Source: Halostreptopolyspora alba
GTDB taxonomy: Bacteria > Actinomycetota > Actinomycetes > Streptosporangiales > Streptosporangiaceae
Assembly (NCBI GenBank): GCA_003725585.1
Contig: RJMB01000020.1
Location: 38,656 to 102,655, forward strand
Direction of reading: 5' to 3'
Length of the DNA: 64,000 bases
Shown here: in pieces, positions 33,671 through 42,263 of the stretch
How positions within the stretch are numbered: position 1 is the stretch's first letter
Layout: every line of letters begins with the position of its first letter
Notes under the pieces: generated by a model
Databases searched by the model: none
Told to the model about the DNA's origin: nothing
What the model saw: only the letters and a program-made list of their open reading frames with translations
Made by a program: the position numbers and the translations under genes

Positions 33671-35458
33671 ATGACCACCACCGCGCCACCTCCCGAGCCC
33701 GAACCCGTCCAGCGCCACGATCGCTCCAGCCGGTCACGGCTGGTGCCGCCGATGCCCACACCGGGCTGGGCCGGATGGCTCGGTGCCGTAGTACTGGCGC
33801 TGTTCGCCGGGGCACTCCGGTTCATTCGGCTGGGTGAGCCGGCGGAGATCTACTTCGACGAGACCTATTACGCCAAGGACGCCTACTCGCTGTGGCGCTT
33901 CGGCTATGAGCGCGAGACGGTGGACAATGCCGACGACCTGCTCGCGCGGGGGGTCTCCGACATCTGGACCGGCGACCCCTCGTTCGTGGTGCATCCTCCG
34001 CTGGGCAAGTGGATGATCGCGGCGGGCGACTGGCTCTGGGGGCTGCTTCCGTTCCAGACGTCGATGTCTCCGGAGGGCTGGCGCGCCGCCGCGGCCCTGT
34101 TCGGCGCGCTGTCGGTGTTCCTCCTGGTGCGCGTGGCGCTAAGGATGACCCGGTCGTGGCTGCTTGGTTGCACCGCGGGGCTGGTTCTGGCGCTCGACGG
34201 TCTGCACTTCACCATGAGCCGTATCGCCATGGTGGATATCTTCCTGACCTTCTGGATCCTGGCCGGATTCGCCTGCCTGGTGGTCGACCGCGACCGGGCC
34301 CGGGAACGGCTCGCCGACCTGGTCGACTCCGGCGCGGCCCACGCGGCGGTGGGCTGGCTCGGGGTGCGCTGGTGGCGGGTCGGCGCGGGTGTGTGCCTGG
34401 GGTTGGCGTGTGGCACTAAGTGGTCGGCCGTGTTCTTCGTGGCCGCGTTCGGCCTGCTCACGGTGGCCTGGGACTACGGCGCCCGGCGCAGGTTCGCCCA
34501 ACAGTGGGGGCGTTGGCTGCTCCTCGACGCGGTTCCGGCGTTCTTCCAGATCGTGGGGGTGGCCCTCGTCACCTACGTGGCCACGTGGAGCGGATGGCTG
34601 TTCACTTCGGGCGGGTACGGCCGCCAGTGGGGTACCGAGAACCCCGGTGGGGTGATATCGGCGATGCCCGAGGTGCTCCAAGCGCCGTTGAACGCGCTGC
34701 GTAACCTGTTCTACTACCACTGGGATATCCTGAGCTTCCACACCGATCTCGACGCCTCGCACGACTACGCGTCGGGGCCGGCGCAGTGGCTCATCATGCG
34801 CACCCCGGTGGCGTTCTACTACGAGGGGGATGGGTCCGGTTGTGACGCCACGAGTTGCTCCAGCGCGATCCTGAACATCGGCACCCCCGCTGTCTGGTGG
34901 TTGGGTGTGATCGCCGCGCTGGTGATGTTGGCCTGGTGGGTCACCTACCGCGACTGGCGGGCGGGTTCCGTGCTGCTGGGGCTGGCGGCCGGCTGGCTCC
35001 CGTGGTTCGCGTTCCCGGACCGCACGATGTTCGTCTTCTACGCGCTGCCGGTGCTCCCGTTCGTGGTGCTGGCGATCGTGTTGATGCTGGGTCTGGTCAT
35101 CGGTCGCGCGTGGGAGCGGCCACCGTACTGGGGACGCGGTTGGTTGGCCGCCGGCGCTCTGCAGGGCGTGGTGGTGCTACTCGTCATCATCAACGTCCTC
35201 CGGCTGGCCCTCTCGGGACCCGAGGCCCACTTCGGGTGGATGTGGATCCTCGCCGCCTCGCTTCAGGTCGTCGTGCTGCTGATCGCGGTCCCGTTGCTGC
35301 TCACCTCGCAGTGGGGCCCGGTCGTCGGCGGCGTCGTCTACGGGGTGGCGCTGCTGCTCGTCATCGCGAACTTCGCCTACCTGTACCCCGTGCTCAGTGC
35401 CGAGACCATTCCCTACGGGGCGTGGGAGGAACGCATGTGGTTCGAGACCTGGATCTAG
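33671..35458 (+). CDS. pmt: Protein O-mannosyltransferase (GT39, Pmt)
   Basis: An integral membrane enzyme that moves mannose from polyprenyl-phosphomannose to Ser/Thr of exported proteins, using substrates delivered by Sec. The first loop has RLGEPAEIYFDETYYAKDAYSL with the catalytic D-E pair, and FVVHPPLGKWMIAAGDWLWG; LDGLHFTMSRIAMVDIFLTFW follows. About ten or eleven hydrophobic spans are seen over 595 aa, and the C terminus ends PYGAWEERMWFETWI. The N-terminal 30 residues are Pro-rich and charged. It is divergent from rsmI and physically near secDF, which fits a coupled export and glycosylation role. Confidence 0.93.
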   Translation: MTTTAPPPEPEPVQRHDRSSRSRLVPPMPTPGWAGWLGAVVLALFAGALRFIRLGEPAEIYFDETYYAKDAYSLWRFGYERETVDNADDLLARGVSDIWTGDPSFVVHPPLGKWMIAAGDWLWGLLPFQTSMSPEGWRAAAALFGALSVFLLVRVALRMTRSWLLGCTAGLVLALDGLHFTMSRIAMVDIFLTFWILAGFACLVVDRDRARERLADLVDSGAAHAAVGWLGVRWWRVGAGVCLGLACGTKWSAVFFVAAFGLLTVAWDYGARRRFAQQWGRWLLLDAVPAFFQIVGVALVTYVATWSGWLFTSGGYGRQWGTENPGGVISAMPEVLQAPLNALRNLFYYHWDILSFHTDLDASHDYASGPAQWLIMRTPVAFYYEGDGSGCDATSCSSAILNIGTPAVWWLGVIAALVMLAWWVTYRDWRAGSVLLGLAAGWLPWFAFPDRTMFVFYALPVLPFVVLAIVLMLGLVIGRAWERPPYWGRGWLAAGALQGVVVLLVIINVLRLALSGPEAHFGWMWILAASLQVVVLLIAVPLLLTSQWGPVVGGVVYGVALLLVIANFAYLYPVLSAETIPYGAWEERMWFETWI

Positions 35459-35775
35459 TCGGGGCCGCCGGTTCCCTCCATCACTCGCGACACGCCGTGA
35501 CGAAACGCGGGGACGGCGCTGCCCGCGGGACGGGGCCGCCGTCGTGGCGAATCCCGCACCCATCCCGTTCGATTTCCACGGCCGAAGTCTCGGCAAGTTC
35601 AGTGGCCGCCTGGTAGTGTCAATATCCGGTTGCGGTTGTAGTTTCCACGGATGCCCTAGGCGCCTCGCGGAACTTCACGTGGGCGCTGGTCGGTTGGGTT
35701 TCTCCCGGGGCAGGCGCTCGGCAACCCGGAACCAGCAAGGTGCGGTTCCGCAGTTAGTCCCCAAAGGGAGAGCAG
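35459..35775 (+). promoter_or_regulatory. Region upstream of csp, probable long 5' leader
   Basis: These 317 bases contain no gene I can support. Cold-shock genes often have long structured 5' untranslated regions, and this segment ends with AAAGGGAGAG, a good ribosome-binding site seven bases before the ATG. A run rich in T and A at 35615-35650 is the most promoter-like part, but I cannot assign hexamers. Confidence 0.4.
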
Positions 35776-35979
35776 ATGGCTCAGGGCACCGTGAAGTGGT
35801 TCAACTCTGAGAAGGGTTTCGGGTTTATCGCCGTTGAGGGCGGCGGCCCGGACGTGTTCGTGCACTACTCGGCGATCGCGGGTACCGGCTTCCGGAACCT
35901 GGAAGAGGACCAGTCGGTCGAGTTCGAGATTACGCAGGGCCCCAAGGGTCCGCAGGCGTCAAACGTGCGTTCGCTCTAG
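35776..35979 (+). CDS. Cold-shock protein (CspA family)
   Basis: A 67-aa single cold-shock domain. RNP1 is [10 protein letters not shown] and RNP2 is VFVHYSAI; it opens [15 protein letters not shown] and ends [10 protein letters not shown], as actinobacterial CspA proteins do. It binds single-stranded RNA/DNA and acts as an RNA chaperone. AAAGGGAGAG precedes the ATG. Its TAG overlaps the convergent channel gene's TAG in a shared CTAG (35976-35979), and its terminator lies inside that gene. Confidence 0.96.
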   Translation: MAQGTVKWFNSEKGFGFIAVEGGGPDVFVHYSAIAGTGFRNLEEDQSVEFEITQGPKGPQASNVRSL

Positions 35980-36911
35980 AAAGCCGCGCCGTCTGATTCG
36001 TTTCTCGGCCCTTCGCTCGTTTCCCGGGCGAAGGGCTGTTTTTTCGTGTTCCCTTCCCGGGTTTCGTTCCCGGACTCCCGCTCGCTCTCGCCGGCGGCTC
36101 CCCGGAGCACCCGTACCTGCTCGCTCAGCTGTTCCACCTGCGCGGTGAGCGCCCCGAGACGGTTCACCACCTCCCTGTGCTGTTCCAGCTCCAGCTCCTG
36201 ATCGTCCGCCCAGCGCTGCTGGTTCACCTCGTGCTCCATCGCGGTCACGATGACCCCGATGACCAGGTTGAGCGCGATGAACGCGGACACCACCATGTAG
36301 ACCACGAAGAAGATCCAGGCCATCGGTTCCTGGGCCATCACGGCGTCGGCGACGTCGGGCCAGTCCTCCGTGGTCAACACCATGAACAGGGTGTAGAGGG
36401 AGGTTCCCACGTCACCGAAGTACTCGGGGGCGATCTCGTCGAAGAGCCGCTGCCCCATGATGGCCGCGGTGTAGATGATGACCAGCAACAGACCGATCAC
36501 CGTGCCCATACCCGGAAGCGACCGGAAGAGCGCGCTGACCACATGGCGCATGGTCGGCAGGACACTGACGAGCCGCAGGATGCGCAGGGTCCGCAGCAGA
36601 CGCAGTACCGCGGACTCGGACGACGCCGGAACCAGGGTGACGCTCACCACGATCAGGTCGAACCAGTTCCAGGGGCCGCGGAAGAACGCCGTTCCGCCCG
36701 CGTAGATCCGCAGGACGAGCTCCACCACGAAGGCGGTGACGAACACGTGTTCGGCGAGCGCCAGTCGGTCCTGTATGCCGGGAATCTCCCGCTCGTAGGA
36801 CTCCAACCCGAGCGTGATCGCGTTGAGCAGGATCACCGCGACGACCGTGTGCTGGAACCACTGGCTGTCGACGGCCCGGCTCACCCGAGCGCGCAGCACG
36901 CCCTGCGCCAC
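35976..36911 (-). CDS. Voltage-gated-like ion channel (NaChBac/ion_trans family)
   Basis: One-domain, six-span channel subunit, expected to form a tetramer. S1 is [20 protein letters not shown]4 carries spaced arginines ([13 protein letters not shown]). The pore segment reads [16 protein letters not shown], then S6 is [21 protein letters not shown] cytoplasmic coiled coil follows ([20 protein letters not shown] to QLSEQVRVL), as in NaChBac tetramers. The filter T-E-D-W-P-D has more acidic residues than the L-E-S-W-S of Na channels. GTG 36911 follows GGGGGAG and gives 311 aa; the frame is open to 37076. The last 35 residues are hydrophilic and encoded across the csp terminator. Confidence 0.87.
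   Translation of the reverse strand: MAQGVLRARVSRAVDSQWFQHTVVAVILLNAITLGLESYEREIPGIQDRLALAEHVFVTAFVVELVLRIYAGGTAFFRGPWNWFDLIVVSVTLVPASSESAVLRLLRTLRILRLVSVLPTMRHVVSALFRSLPGMGTVIGLLLVIIYTAAIMGQRLFDEIAPEYFGDVGTSLYTLFMVLTTEDWPDVADAVMAQEPMAWIFFVVYMVVSAFIALNLVIGVIVTAMEHEVNQQRWADDQELELEQHREVVNRLGALTAQVEQLSEQVRVLRGAAGESERESGNETREGNTKKQPFARETSEGPRNESDGAAF
36008..36044 (+). terminator. Intrinsic terminator of csp
   Basis: GCCCTTCGC (36008-36016) and GCGAAGGGC (36028-36036) form a perfect 9-bp stem, followed by TG and six Ts (36039-36044). It is a textbook intrinsic terminator on the plus strand and lies within the 3' end of the convergent channel gene. Confidence 0.9.
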
Positions 36912-37108
36912 TGAAACACACTCCCCCGGCCTTGCGACACTAGCCCCGCGAACCTCGCCAACCCTAGGGCATCGTGGGTGGTTCGCATCGCGTACCCGCT
37001 CGGCCTCGCGCAACCGGGTTTCCCGCGGGGGAGCACGGCGGTAACCGTCGAGCGGGTGGGACCGGCTAACCTGCAACCAGGCCGATTCGACACGACTGCG
37101 GGGTCCAC

Positions 37109-37429
37109 ATGTTCAACATCGGGACGTTCGAGTTCGTCGTCCTCGGTGTCCTTGCGCTGCTCATCTTCGGGCCGGACCAGCTGCCCAAGGCGGCGAGCCA
37201 GGCCGGCCGGATGTTGCGGCAACTCAGGCGGATGGCAGACACCGCCAAGGACGATCTCCGGCAAGGGCTGGGGCCGGAGTTCAAGGACTTGGACATGCAG
37301 GATCTCCACCCCAAGCGCTTCGTGCAAAAGCACTTCTGGGAGGACGAGGAAGACGACGGGGCCAGGCCGAAGCGCCGCACCTCCCTGCTGAACGGCAAGC
37401 GTCCCCCGTTCGACGAGGAGGCGACCTGA
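37109..37429 (+). CDS. tatB: Sec-independent (Tat) translocase subunit TatB
   Basis: A 106-aa protein with one short N-terminal span (FEFVVLGVLALLIFG), the FGP hinge (FGPDQLPKAAS) and an amphipathic helix (AGRMLRQLRRMADTAKDDLRQ), ending in a polar, acidic tail. The Glu at position 8 of the span is the TatB mark, against TatA. TatB binds twin-arginine precursors with TatC, which is not in the window. ATG 37109 is close to the divergent channel gene. The C-terminal KRFVQKHFWEDEEDD pattern is common in actinobacterial TatB. Confidence 0.92.
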   Translation: MFNIGTFEFVVLGVLALLIFGPDQLPKAASQAGRMLRQLRRMADTAKDDLRQGLGPEFKDLDMQDLHPKRFVQKHFWEDEEDDGARPKRRTSLLNGKRPPFDEEAT

Positions 37430-37473
37430 CCGTCGAGGGTCGCACGCCGCCCCGCCCGGTACGACGGTGCGGG

Positions 37474-38058
37474 TCAGTCCAGCAGCAGGAGCACGAACAC
37501 GCCAAGGCCGAGCAGGATCAGTGACACCGTGACCACCACCCCCGAGGCCACGTTCAGCGCGAGCAGCTCCGCCGCCACCGGTCCCGCCACGGCCGCGGTG
37601 AGCCACGGCCAGCGCGCGGCGGGCTCCCACCCGTTGCGTCGCTCGCGGTGCACGGTGGCGAGCAGGCCCAGCGAGACCAGGGACCAGAACACAACGTGGC
37701 CGGGTAGTCGGACGAGCGGGTCCGTGTAGTCACCCATCCCTCCGAGGACCATGACGAACAGCACGGTGCCGATGGTCAGGCCCCAGTGCCCCCGCTTCGG
37801 GAGGTCGGGGATGGGTCTGGTGCGGGCACGGGTCGACCTGCGGAACCGCTCCGCGGCGGGCTCACCGCGCTCGCCCTCGTCGCGGGAGAAAGGGGGCGGC
37901 GGTGGGCCGGGCCGGGTGGCCTCATCAGCGCCGTTCCGGGAGGGGTCGCTTTCCCAGCGCCGGTTCGGCGCGGGATCGGGGTAGTGGAACCCACCGCTTC
38001 CCCGCTGGCCCTCCGGCGCCCCGCCCTCATCGGGCGGTTGTGGGTTCCGGCCCGCCAT
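37474..38058 (-). CDS. Membrane protein of unknown function
   Basis: A 194-aa protein. The first 95 residues are hydrophilic, rich in Pro, Gly, Arg and Asp (MAGRNPQPPDEGGAPEGQ and so on), and probably disordered. The second half has four hydrophobic segments: LTIGTVLFVMVLGGMG, HVVFWSLVSLGLLATV, WLTAAVAGPVAAELLALNV and VVVTVSLILLGLGVFVLLLL. I recognise no family. ATG 38058 follows GGGGG; the open frame continues to 38460 without a conserved look. It converges on tatB with a 44-base gap. Confidence 0.75.
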   Translation of the reverse strand: MAGRNPQPPDEGGAPEGQRGSGGFHYPDPAPNRRWESDPSRNGADEATRPGPPPPPFSRDEGERGEPAAERFRRSTRARTRPIPDLPKRGHWGLTIGTVLFVMVLGGMGDYTDPLVRLPGHVVFWSLVSLGLLATVHRERRNGWEPAARWPWLTAAVAGPVAAELLALNVASGVVVTVSLILLGLGVFVLLLLD

Positions 38059-38207
38059 CGACGCCCCCTTTTCTCTCTCGGATACTCGGGTGGCGGCCAG
38101 TGTGAGAGTCGGGCCGCCACCCACACTCTTCCCCGAGTGCCACCGGCGCAACAGAGCGCCGGCGCACTTCGCGCCGCTCTCAGGGAGAACTGGCGCGCGG
38201 GTGACAG

Positions 38208-38239
38208 GTCTCCGCGCCCGGATCCCCGGGCGCGGAGAC
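38208..38239 (-). terminator. 14-bp perfect hairpin after the small peptide gene
   Basis: GTCTCCGCGCCCGG (38208-38221) pairs over all 14 bases with CCGGGCGCGGAGAC (38226-38239), loop ATCC. It starts 18 bases beyond the stop of the 43-codon gene on the minus strand. No T-tract, as is common in GC-rich actinomycetes. Confidence 0.75.
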
Positions 38240-38257
38240 GTCAGGACACGTCGGGAT

Positions 38258-38389
38258 CTACCGCTGCCAGCTCCAGCCGCTGCTGGCCATGGATGTGGCC
38301 TCGGCCTCCGTCGCGGTCGCCGTTGGGACACCTGTTCCCAGCACCATGGCCGCGGAGAGGGCCACAACCGCACAGATCTTCTTGAGCAC
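38258..38389 (-). CDS. Short secreted peptide (43 aa), function unknown
   Basis: GTG 38389 to TAG 38258 encodes 43 residues. It opens MLKKICAVVALSAAMVLG, a basic start followed by a hydrophobic core. Next comes a likely signal-peptidase site (TATA or ATEAEA), and it ends with SSGWSWQR. An AAAGG lies six bases before the GTG. The gene is flanked by a 14-bp hairpin terminator and by AT-richer upstream DNA, so it looks like an independent short transcript. The mature part would be only about 15-20 residues, Trp-containing. It could be a signal, surface or bacteriocin-like peptide; I recognise no family. It is too short for usual ORF calling. Confidence 0.6.
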   Translation of the reverse strand: MLKKICAVVALSAAMVLGTGVPTATATEAEATSMASSGWSWQR

Positions 38390-38975
38390 AACACACCTTT
38401 CTTCAGACCTCGGGTCCGCCCCCGCCCCTCAAGATGACCTATCCGGCACAGCGCGCACAAGCCCCCAAAACGGAATCTGTGGATAGGGAAATCGCATATA
38501 TTCCTGTTATACGAAATTCAGCCCCACCCGAGAATTGTGACGGACCGGACACGTGTCTTTGGTCGACCAACCAGCAGCGATGACACGAGGGGACACCGAG
38601 CGTGGGCGTCCGGGCACGGTGGGGACGGCACCTTCCGTAATTCGAGAAGGGCCGTGATACCGCGAACGCACCACGAATCCTCTGCACGGCATTCCCCTGA
38701 TCACCAGGGAGGATGACGGAATTACCCTCTAGGCAGGCGAATTACCCGCAATCCGAACCTATCGCACCCCGGCCGTCACGTCCGACCGAACACGAGATCC
38801 TTGACCGATTCGCCGCCTGAGATCCGCTACGCGGACACCTCGTCCACCACATCGACGTGGTGGCGGTATGGTGTCCCGCACAGACGGGGGACGGCCAACA
38901 CGGTGTCCGGTGACCACCCCGGGCAGCGTTGGTGTCAGCGGCAGGTGGCCGCCGCCCAGGAACCTGGAGTCCACC
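38390..38975. other. AT-richer intergenic region
   Basis: About 590 bases between the small peptide gene and the response regulator. The segment 38455-38530 is noticeably AT-rich for this genome (GCATATATTCCTG, TTATACGAAATTC), the best place for the peptide promoter on the minus strand. The segment 38640-38760 is also AT-richer, including GGAATTACCCTC and GCGAATTACCCGC, a repeated GAATTACCC at about 38721 and 38740 that could be a regulatory site. I see no gene. Confidence 0.4.
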
Positions 38976-39689
38976 ATGAGGGTGCTGCTCGTCGAGGACG
39001 ACGTCCGGCTCGCCGACGCGCTGGTCAACGCGCTACGCGGACACGGGTACGAGGTCGCGCACGTGACCACGGGCGCGGCGGCGCTCGAGGCGGCCCGTGT
39101 CGACCTCGTCCTGCTCGACCTCGGGTTGCCCGACCACGACGGGGTCGAGCTGTGCCGCACGCTCCGCGAACGTGACGACGTCGCGCTCATCGCCGTGACG
39201 GCCCGGGGTGCCGAGCGCGACCGCGTCCACGGCCTTCGCGCGGGCGCCGATGACTACGTCGTCAAGCCGTTCTCGTTCGCCGAGCTGGCGGCACGGATGG
39301 AGGCCGTGCTCCGGCGGGCGCGCGCCGGCCGCTCGAGGCCGGTTCGGATCGGACCGCTCCACCTGGACCTGGACGCCCACCAGGTGACTCGCGACGGCGT
39401 ACCCATCCCGCTCACCCGCAAGGAGTTCGGCCTGCTCGCCGCGCTGGCCCGGGAGCCCGGCTCGGTCGTGCCCAAACAGCGGCTGCTACTCGAAGTGTGG
39501 AACACCGACTGGCGGGGCACGCACCGCACCCTCGAGGTGCACATCGGGACACTACGGGCCAAGCTCGGCGAACCCGGTCTGGTGCAGACCGTCCGCGGTG
39601 TCGGCTACCGGCTCGCGGCACCCGCCGGGGAGCCCGCCGAGCCACGGTCCGAGGCCGGTAGCCCCCCACGGCGTCCCACCGGGGACTAG
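38976..39689 (+). CDS. OmpR-family response regulator
   Basis: 237 aa. The receiver domain has LLVEDD (acidic pair), the phosphorylated Asp48 in LVLLDLGLP, the T in AVTARG and YVVKPFS. The C-terminal winged helix has LTRKEFGLLAALAREPG, RLLLEVWNTDW, RTLEVHIGTLRAKLG and TVRGVGYRL. I choose ATG 38976, seven bases after GGAG; the frame is open to 38868. The histidine kinase starts five bases after the stop. The pair lies beside TAXI transport genes, so it may switch them on in response to a substrate (inference from position). Confidence 0.92.
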   Translation: MRVLLVEDDVRLADALVNALRGHGYEVAHVTTGAAALEAARVDLVLLDLGLPDHDGVELCRTLRERDDVALIAVTARGAERDRVHGLRAGADDYVVKPFSFAELAARMEAVLRRARAGRSRPVRIGPLHLDLDAHQVTRDGVPIPLTRKEFGLLAALAREPGSVVPKQRLLLEVWNTDWRGTHRTLEVHIGTLRAKLGEPGLVQTVRGVGYRLAAPAGEPAEPRSEAGSPPRRPTGD

Positions 39690-39694
39690 CTCCG

Positions 39695-41131
39695 ATGCGC
39701 CGGCGACTCGCTGTCGTGTACGTCTCACTGCTCGTGGTCACCTGCCTCGGGCTGGCGGTCCCGCTGTGCGGTGCCATCGCCGCGGGCAACACCGCCGACA
39801 TGGTCATGGACCGCTCGAACGACACGGCGCGGTTCGCGAGTCTGGCCGGCCCCGCGTTGGAGAGTGGGGAGACCGAGGCTCTGCGCTCCGAGCTGGACGC
39901 CTACGACTCGCTGTACCGGATACGCGCAGCGGTCGTCGATCACAATGGCGACATCGTGGTCGCCTCGCGCCCGGACTTCGACGTCACCGCCCCCGAGAAA
40001 GCCGAGCTGATCCGCGCCGGCCTGGCGGGAAACCGCGCCGGGACCGACGGGGTCCACTGGCCCTGGGACGGGCACCCCCTCATCGTGGTCGAGCCCATCA
40101 CGCGGTCGGGCGAGGTCATCGGCGCGGTCGTCACGGTCTCTCCCACAGGGGCGCTACGCCGGACTATCACCGGGCAGTGGGGAATCATCGGCGGCGGGGT
40201 ACTACTCGTCCTGACCACCGGAATCGCCGCGGCCGGTCCGCTGACGCGCTGGATACTGCGCCCGGTCCGCGACCTGGACCAGGCGACACGCGCGATCAGC
40301 GAGGGTGACCTGACCACCAGGGTTCGGACCGAGAGCGGCCCTCCGGAGCTTCGCGACCTCGGCGAGTCCTTCAACCGGATGGCCGAGACCATCACCACAC
40401 TGCTGGAACGCCAACGCGCGTTCGTGTCCTACGCCGGGCACCAGGTACGCAACCCGCTGGCCGCGCTGCGTCTGCGGGTCGACGGCCTCGCCGCGCACCT
40501 GCGGGACTCCGGCGCCGGCGACCACCGGCTGGCCCTGGACGAGGTCGACCGCCTGACCCGGATCTGCGACACCCTGCTGTCGCTGGCCGGCACCGGGTCG
40601 GCCCCGCAACAGCCGGTTCCCGTCGACGTCCGGGCCGTCGCCGAGCTGCGGGTGGCGGCGTGGGCCCCGGTCGCCGACCGGGCGGGGGCCACCCTGGCGT
40701 GCTGCGGAGCCACCAGCGTCGAGGCGTACTGCCCGGACGGCACTCTCGACCAGGTCCTCGACGTACTGATCGACAACGCCCTGAAGTTCGGCAGCGCCGG
40801 CGTTCGCATCGCGGTACACGTGTGCCCTCCCGCTGACGGCGAGGTGGTGGTGCACGTCGTCGACGACGGTCCGGGCCTGACCGAGGAGCAGCTCGCGGAC
40901 GCGGCGCGACCGTTCTGGCGGTCCTCCGGCAGCGGGGGCACCGACGGTCGAGGTCTGGGATTGTCGATCGTGTCCATGCTGCTCGGGGCCCACGGTGGGG
41001 ACCTCCAGCTCAGCCGCGCCGACCCGCACGGCATCGACGCGCGCGTGCGCCTGCCCACCAGCGACGGGACGGACGCGCCGCAGGCGCCCGAGCGTCACTC
41101 CTCGGCGAACGCCTCCTTCTGGGAGCGGTAG
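39695..41131 (+). CDS. Sensor histidine kinase
   Basis: 478 aa with an extracellular sensor between two spans (LAVVYVSLLVVTCLGLAVPL and GIIGGGVLLVLTTGIAAAGPL). A HAMP domain (RPVRDLDQATRAISEGDLTTRV) comes next. The H-box is FVSYAGHQVRNPLAALRLRVDGL, His near residue 250, an AGHQVRNPL variant of SHELRTPL. The ATPase has DNALKFG, DDGPGL and GRGLGLSIV. The last 37 bases overlap the 3' end of the convergent TAXI binding-protein gene. It pairs with the response regulator five bases upstream. Confidence 0.9.
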   Translation: MRRRLAVVYVSLLVVTCLGLAVPLCGAIAAGNTADMVMDRSNDTARFASLAGPALESGETEALRSELDAYDSLYRIRAAVVDHNGDIVVASRPDFDVTAPEKAELIRAGLAGNRAGTDGVHWPWDGHPLIVVEPITRSGEVIGAVVTVSPTGALRRTITGQWGIIGGGVLLVLTTGIAAAGPLTRWILRPVRDLDQATRAISEGDLTTRVRTESGPPELRDLGESFNRMAETITTLLERQRAFVSYAGHQVRNPLAALRLRVDGLAAHLRDSGAGDHRLALDEVDRLTRICDTLLSLAGTGSAPQQPVPVDVRAVAELRVAAWAPVADRAGATLACCGATSVEAYCPDGTLDQVLDVLIDNALKFGSAGVRIAVHVCPPADGEVVVHVVDDGPGLTEEQLADAARPFWRSSGSGGTDGRGLGLSIVSMLLGAHGGDLQLSRADPHGIDARVRLPTSDGTDAPQAPERHSSANASFWER

Positions 41132-42075
41132 TAGCGCGCCGCTCCGGGATGCAGCGGCACCGGCCCCGTCGCGACGGCCACACGCGGGTTGAGGTGCAGG
41201 GCGACCGGGTGCGCCTCGACCAGTTCCTCCCGGGCGGCGAACAGCGACCGGGTGATCTCCTCGGCCGTATCGTCGGGCATGTCGTCGCCGACCACGAGCA
41301 CGTTCGGCACGCCGATGGTGATCACGGGCGGCACGCCCGGGTAGGTCCCGGCGGGGATCGACTGCTCCGTGAAGACGTCGCCGTACTCCCGCCGCAACGG
41401 CTCCACGTACTCGGCCAGGTCCACCAGCCGCACCGGGGCCGAGGCCGCCAGCTCGGTGACGGCCTCCGTGGGCAGGCCACCGGACCAGAAGACGGCGTCC
41501 AGTGAGCCCGTGCGCAGGGCCCGTGTCGACTCCCCGATCGAGGAGTTCGTGCGGGTGATGTCCTCGTGCGGGTCGAGTCCCGCCAGATCGAGGACTCGGT
41601 CGGCGATCAGCTCGGTGCCCGACCCCTCGTCCCCGACGTCCACACGGTGGCCCGCCAGCTCGTCGGCGCGCTCGACCGGCAGGTCGGCGCGCACGAGCAG
41701 GTGCGTCCTGTTGTCGTACACCCGCGCCAACGCGGCGACCGAGACGGGGGTGTCGAACGGGCGCCGCCCCTCGATCGCGAGTGCCGCGACGTCGGTGAGG
41801 GCGAACCCGATATCAGCCGCGCCGCTGTCGACGAGCTGGACGTTCTCCACACTCGCCCCGGTGGACACGGCGGTGCTGCCTTCCGGCAGCGCGACCTCGG
41901 CCAGCTCGGCACCGTAGACGTGGTAGACGCCGCCGCTACCTCCGGTGACCACCGTCAGTGGCGGCAGCGGCTCGGGCGAACGGGCCCAGCCAGCCCACAA
42001 GGCGACACCCAGCACCACCGCCAGCGCGCCCGCCGCGAACACCCACGTGCCTCGAGAGATACGTGGTCGCTGCAT
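41095..42075 (-). CDS. TAXI-family TRAP solute-binding protein
   Basis: 326 aa. A membrane anchor or signal peptide (VFAAGALAVVLGVALWAGWA) is followed by the TAXI pattern TVVTGGSGGVYHVYGAELAE, GASVENVQLVDSGAADIGFALTD, VDVGDEGSGTELIADRVLDLAGL and LDAVFWSGGLPTEAV. The last is the common TAXI A-F-F-x-G-G-like segment. The protein should capture an organic acid or similar substrate for a TRAP permease. It is divergent from a second TAXI protein at 42264 and convergent with the histidine kinase, which it overlaps by 37 bases. No lipobox Cys was seen, unlike its neighbour. Confidence 0.88.
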   Translation of the reverse strand: MQRPRISRGTWVFAAGALAVVLGVALWAGWARSPEPLPPLTVVTGGSGGVYHVYGAELAEVALPEGSTAVSTGASVENVQLVDSGAADIGFALTDVAALAIEGRRPFDTPVSVAALARVYDNRTHLLVRADLPVERADELAGHRVDVGDEGSGTELIADRVLDLAGLDPHEDITRTNSSIGESTRALRTGSLDAVFWSGGLPTEAVTELAASAPVRLVDLAEYVEPLRREYGDVFTEQSIPAGTYPGVPPVITIGVPNVLVVGDDMPDDTAEEITRSLFAAREELVEAHPVALHLNPRVAVATGPVPLHPGAARYYRSQKEAFAEE

Positions 42076-42263
42076 GCGGGGACAATACTTCGCCCCTCAC
42101 CCTCGGGGCCAGGTAACCCGCACCTCAGGACTTCCTCAAATACCCCTTCGTCCCCCTTTGGAAGGGTCCACCGTGACGCCTAGATTTCGACGCGGTGAAC
42201 CGCGTCACAATCCCCCACGGTCGCGGGGCCAGCCCCTGACGGCCGAGAACAGGAGATTCAACA

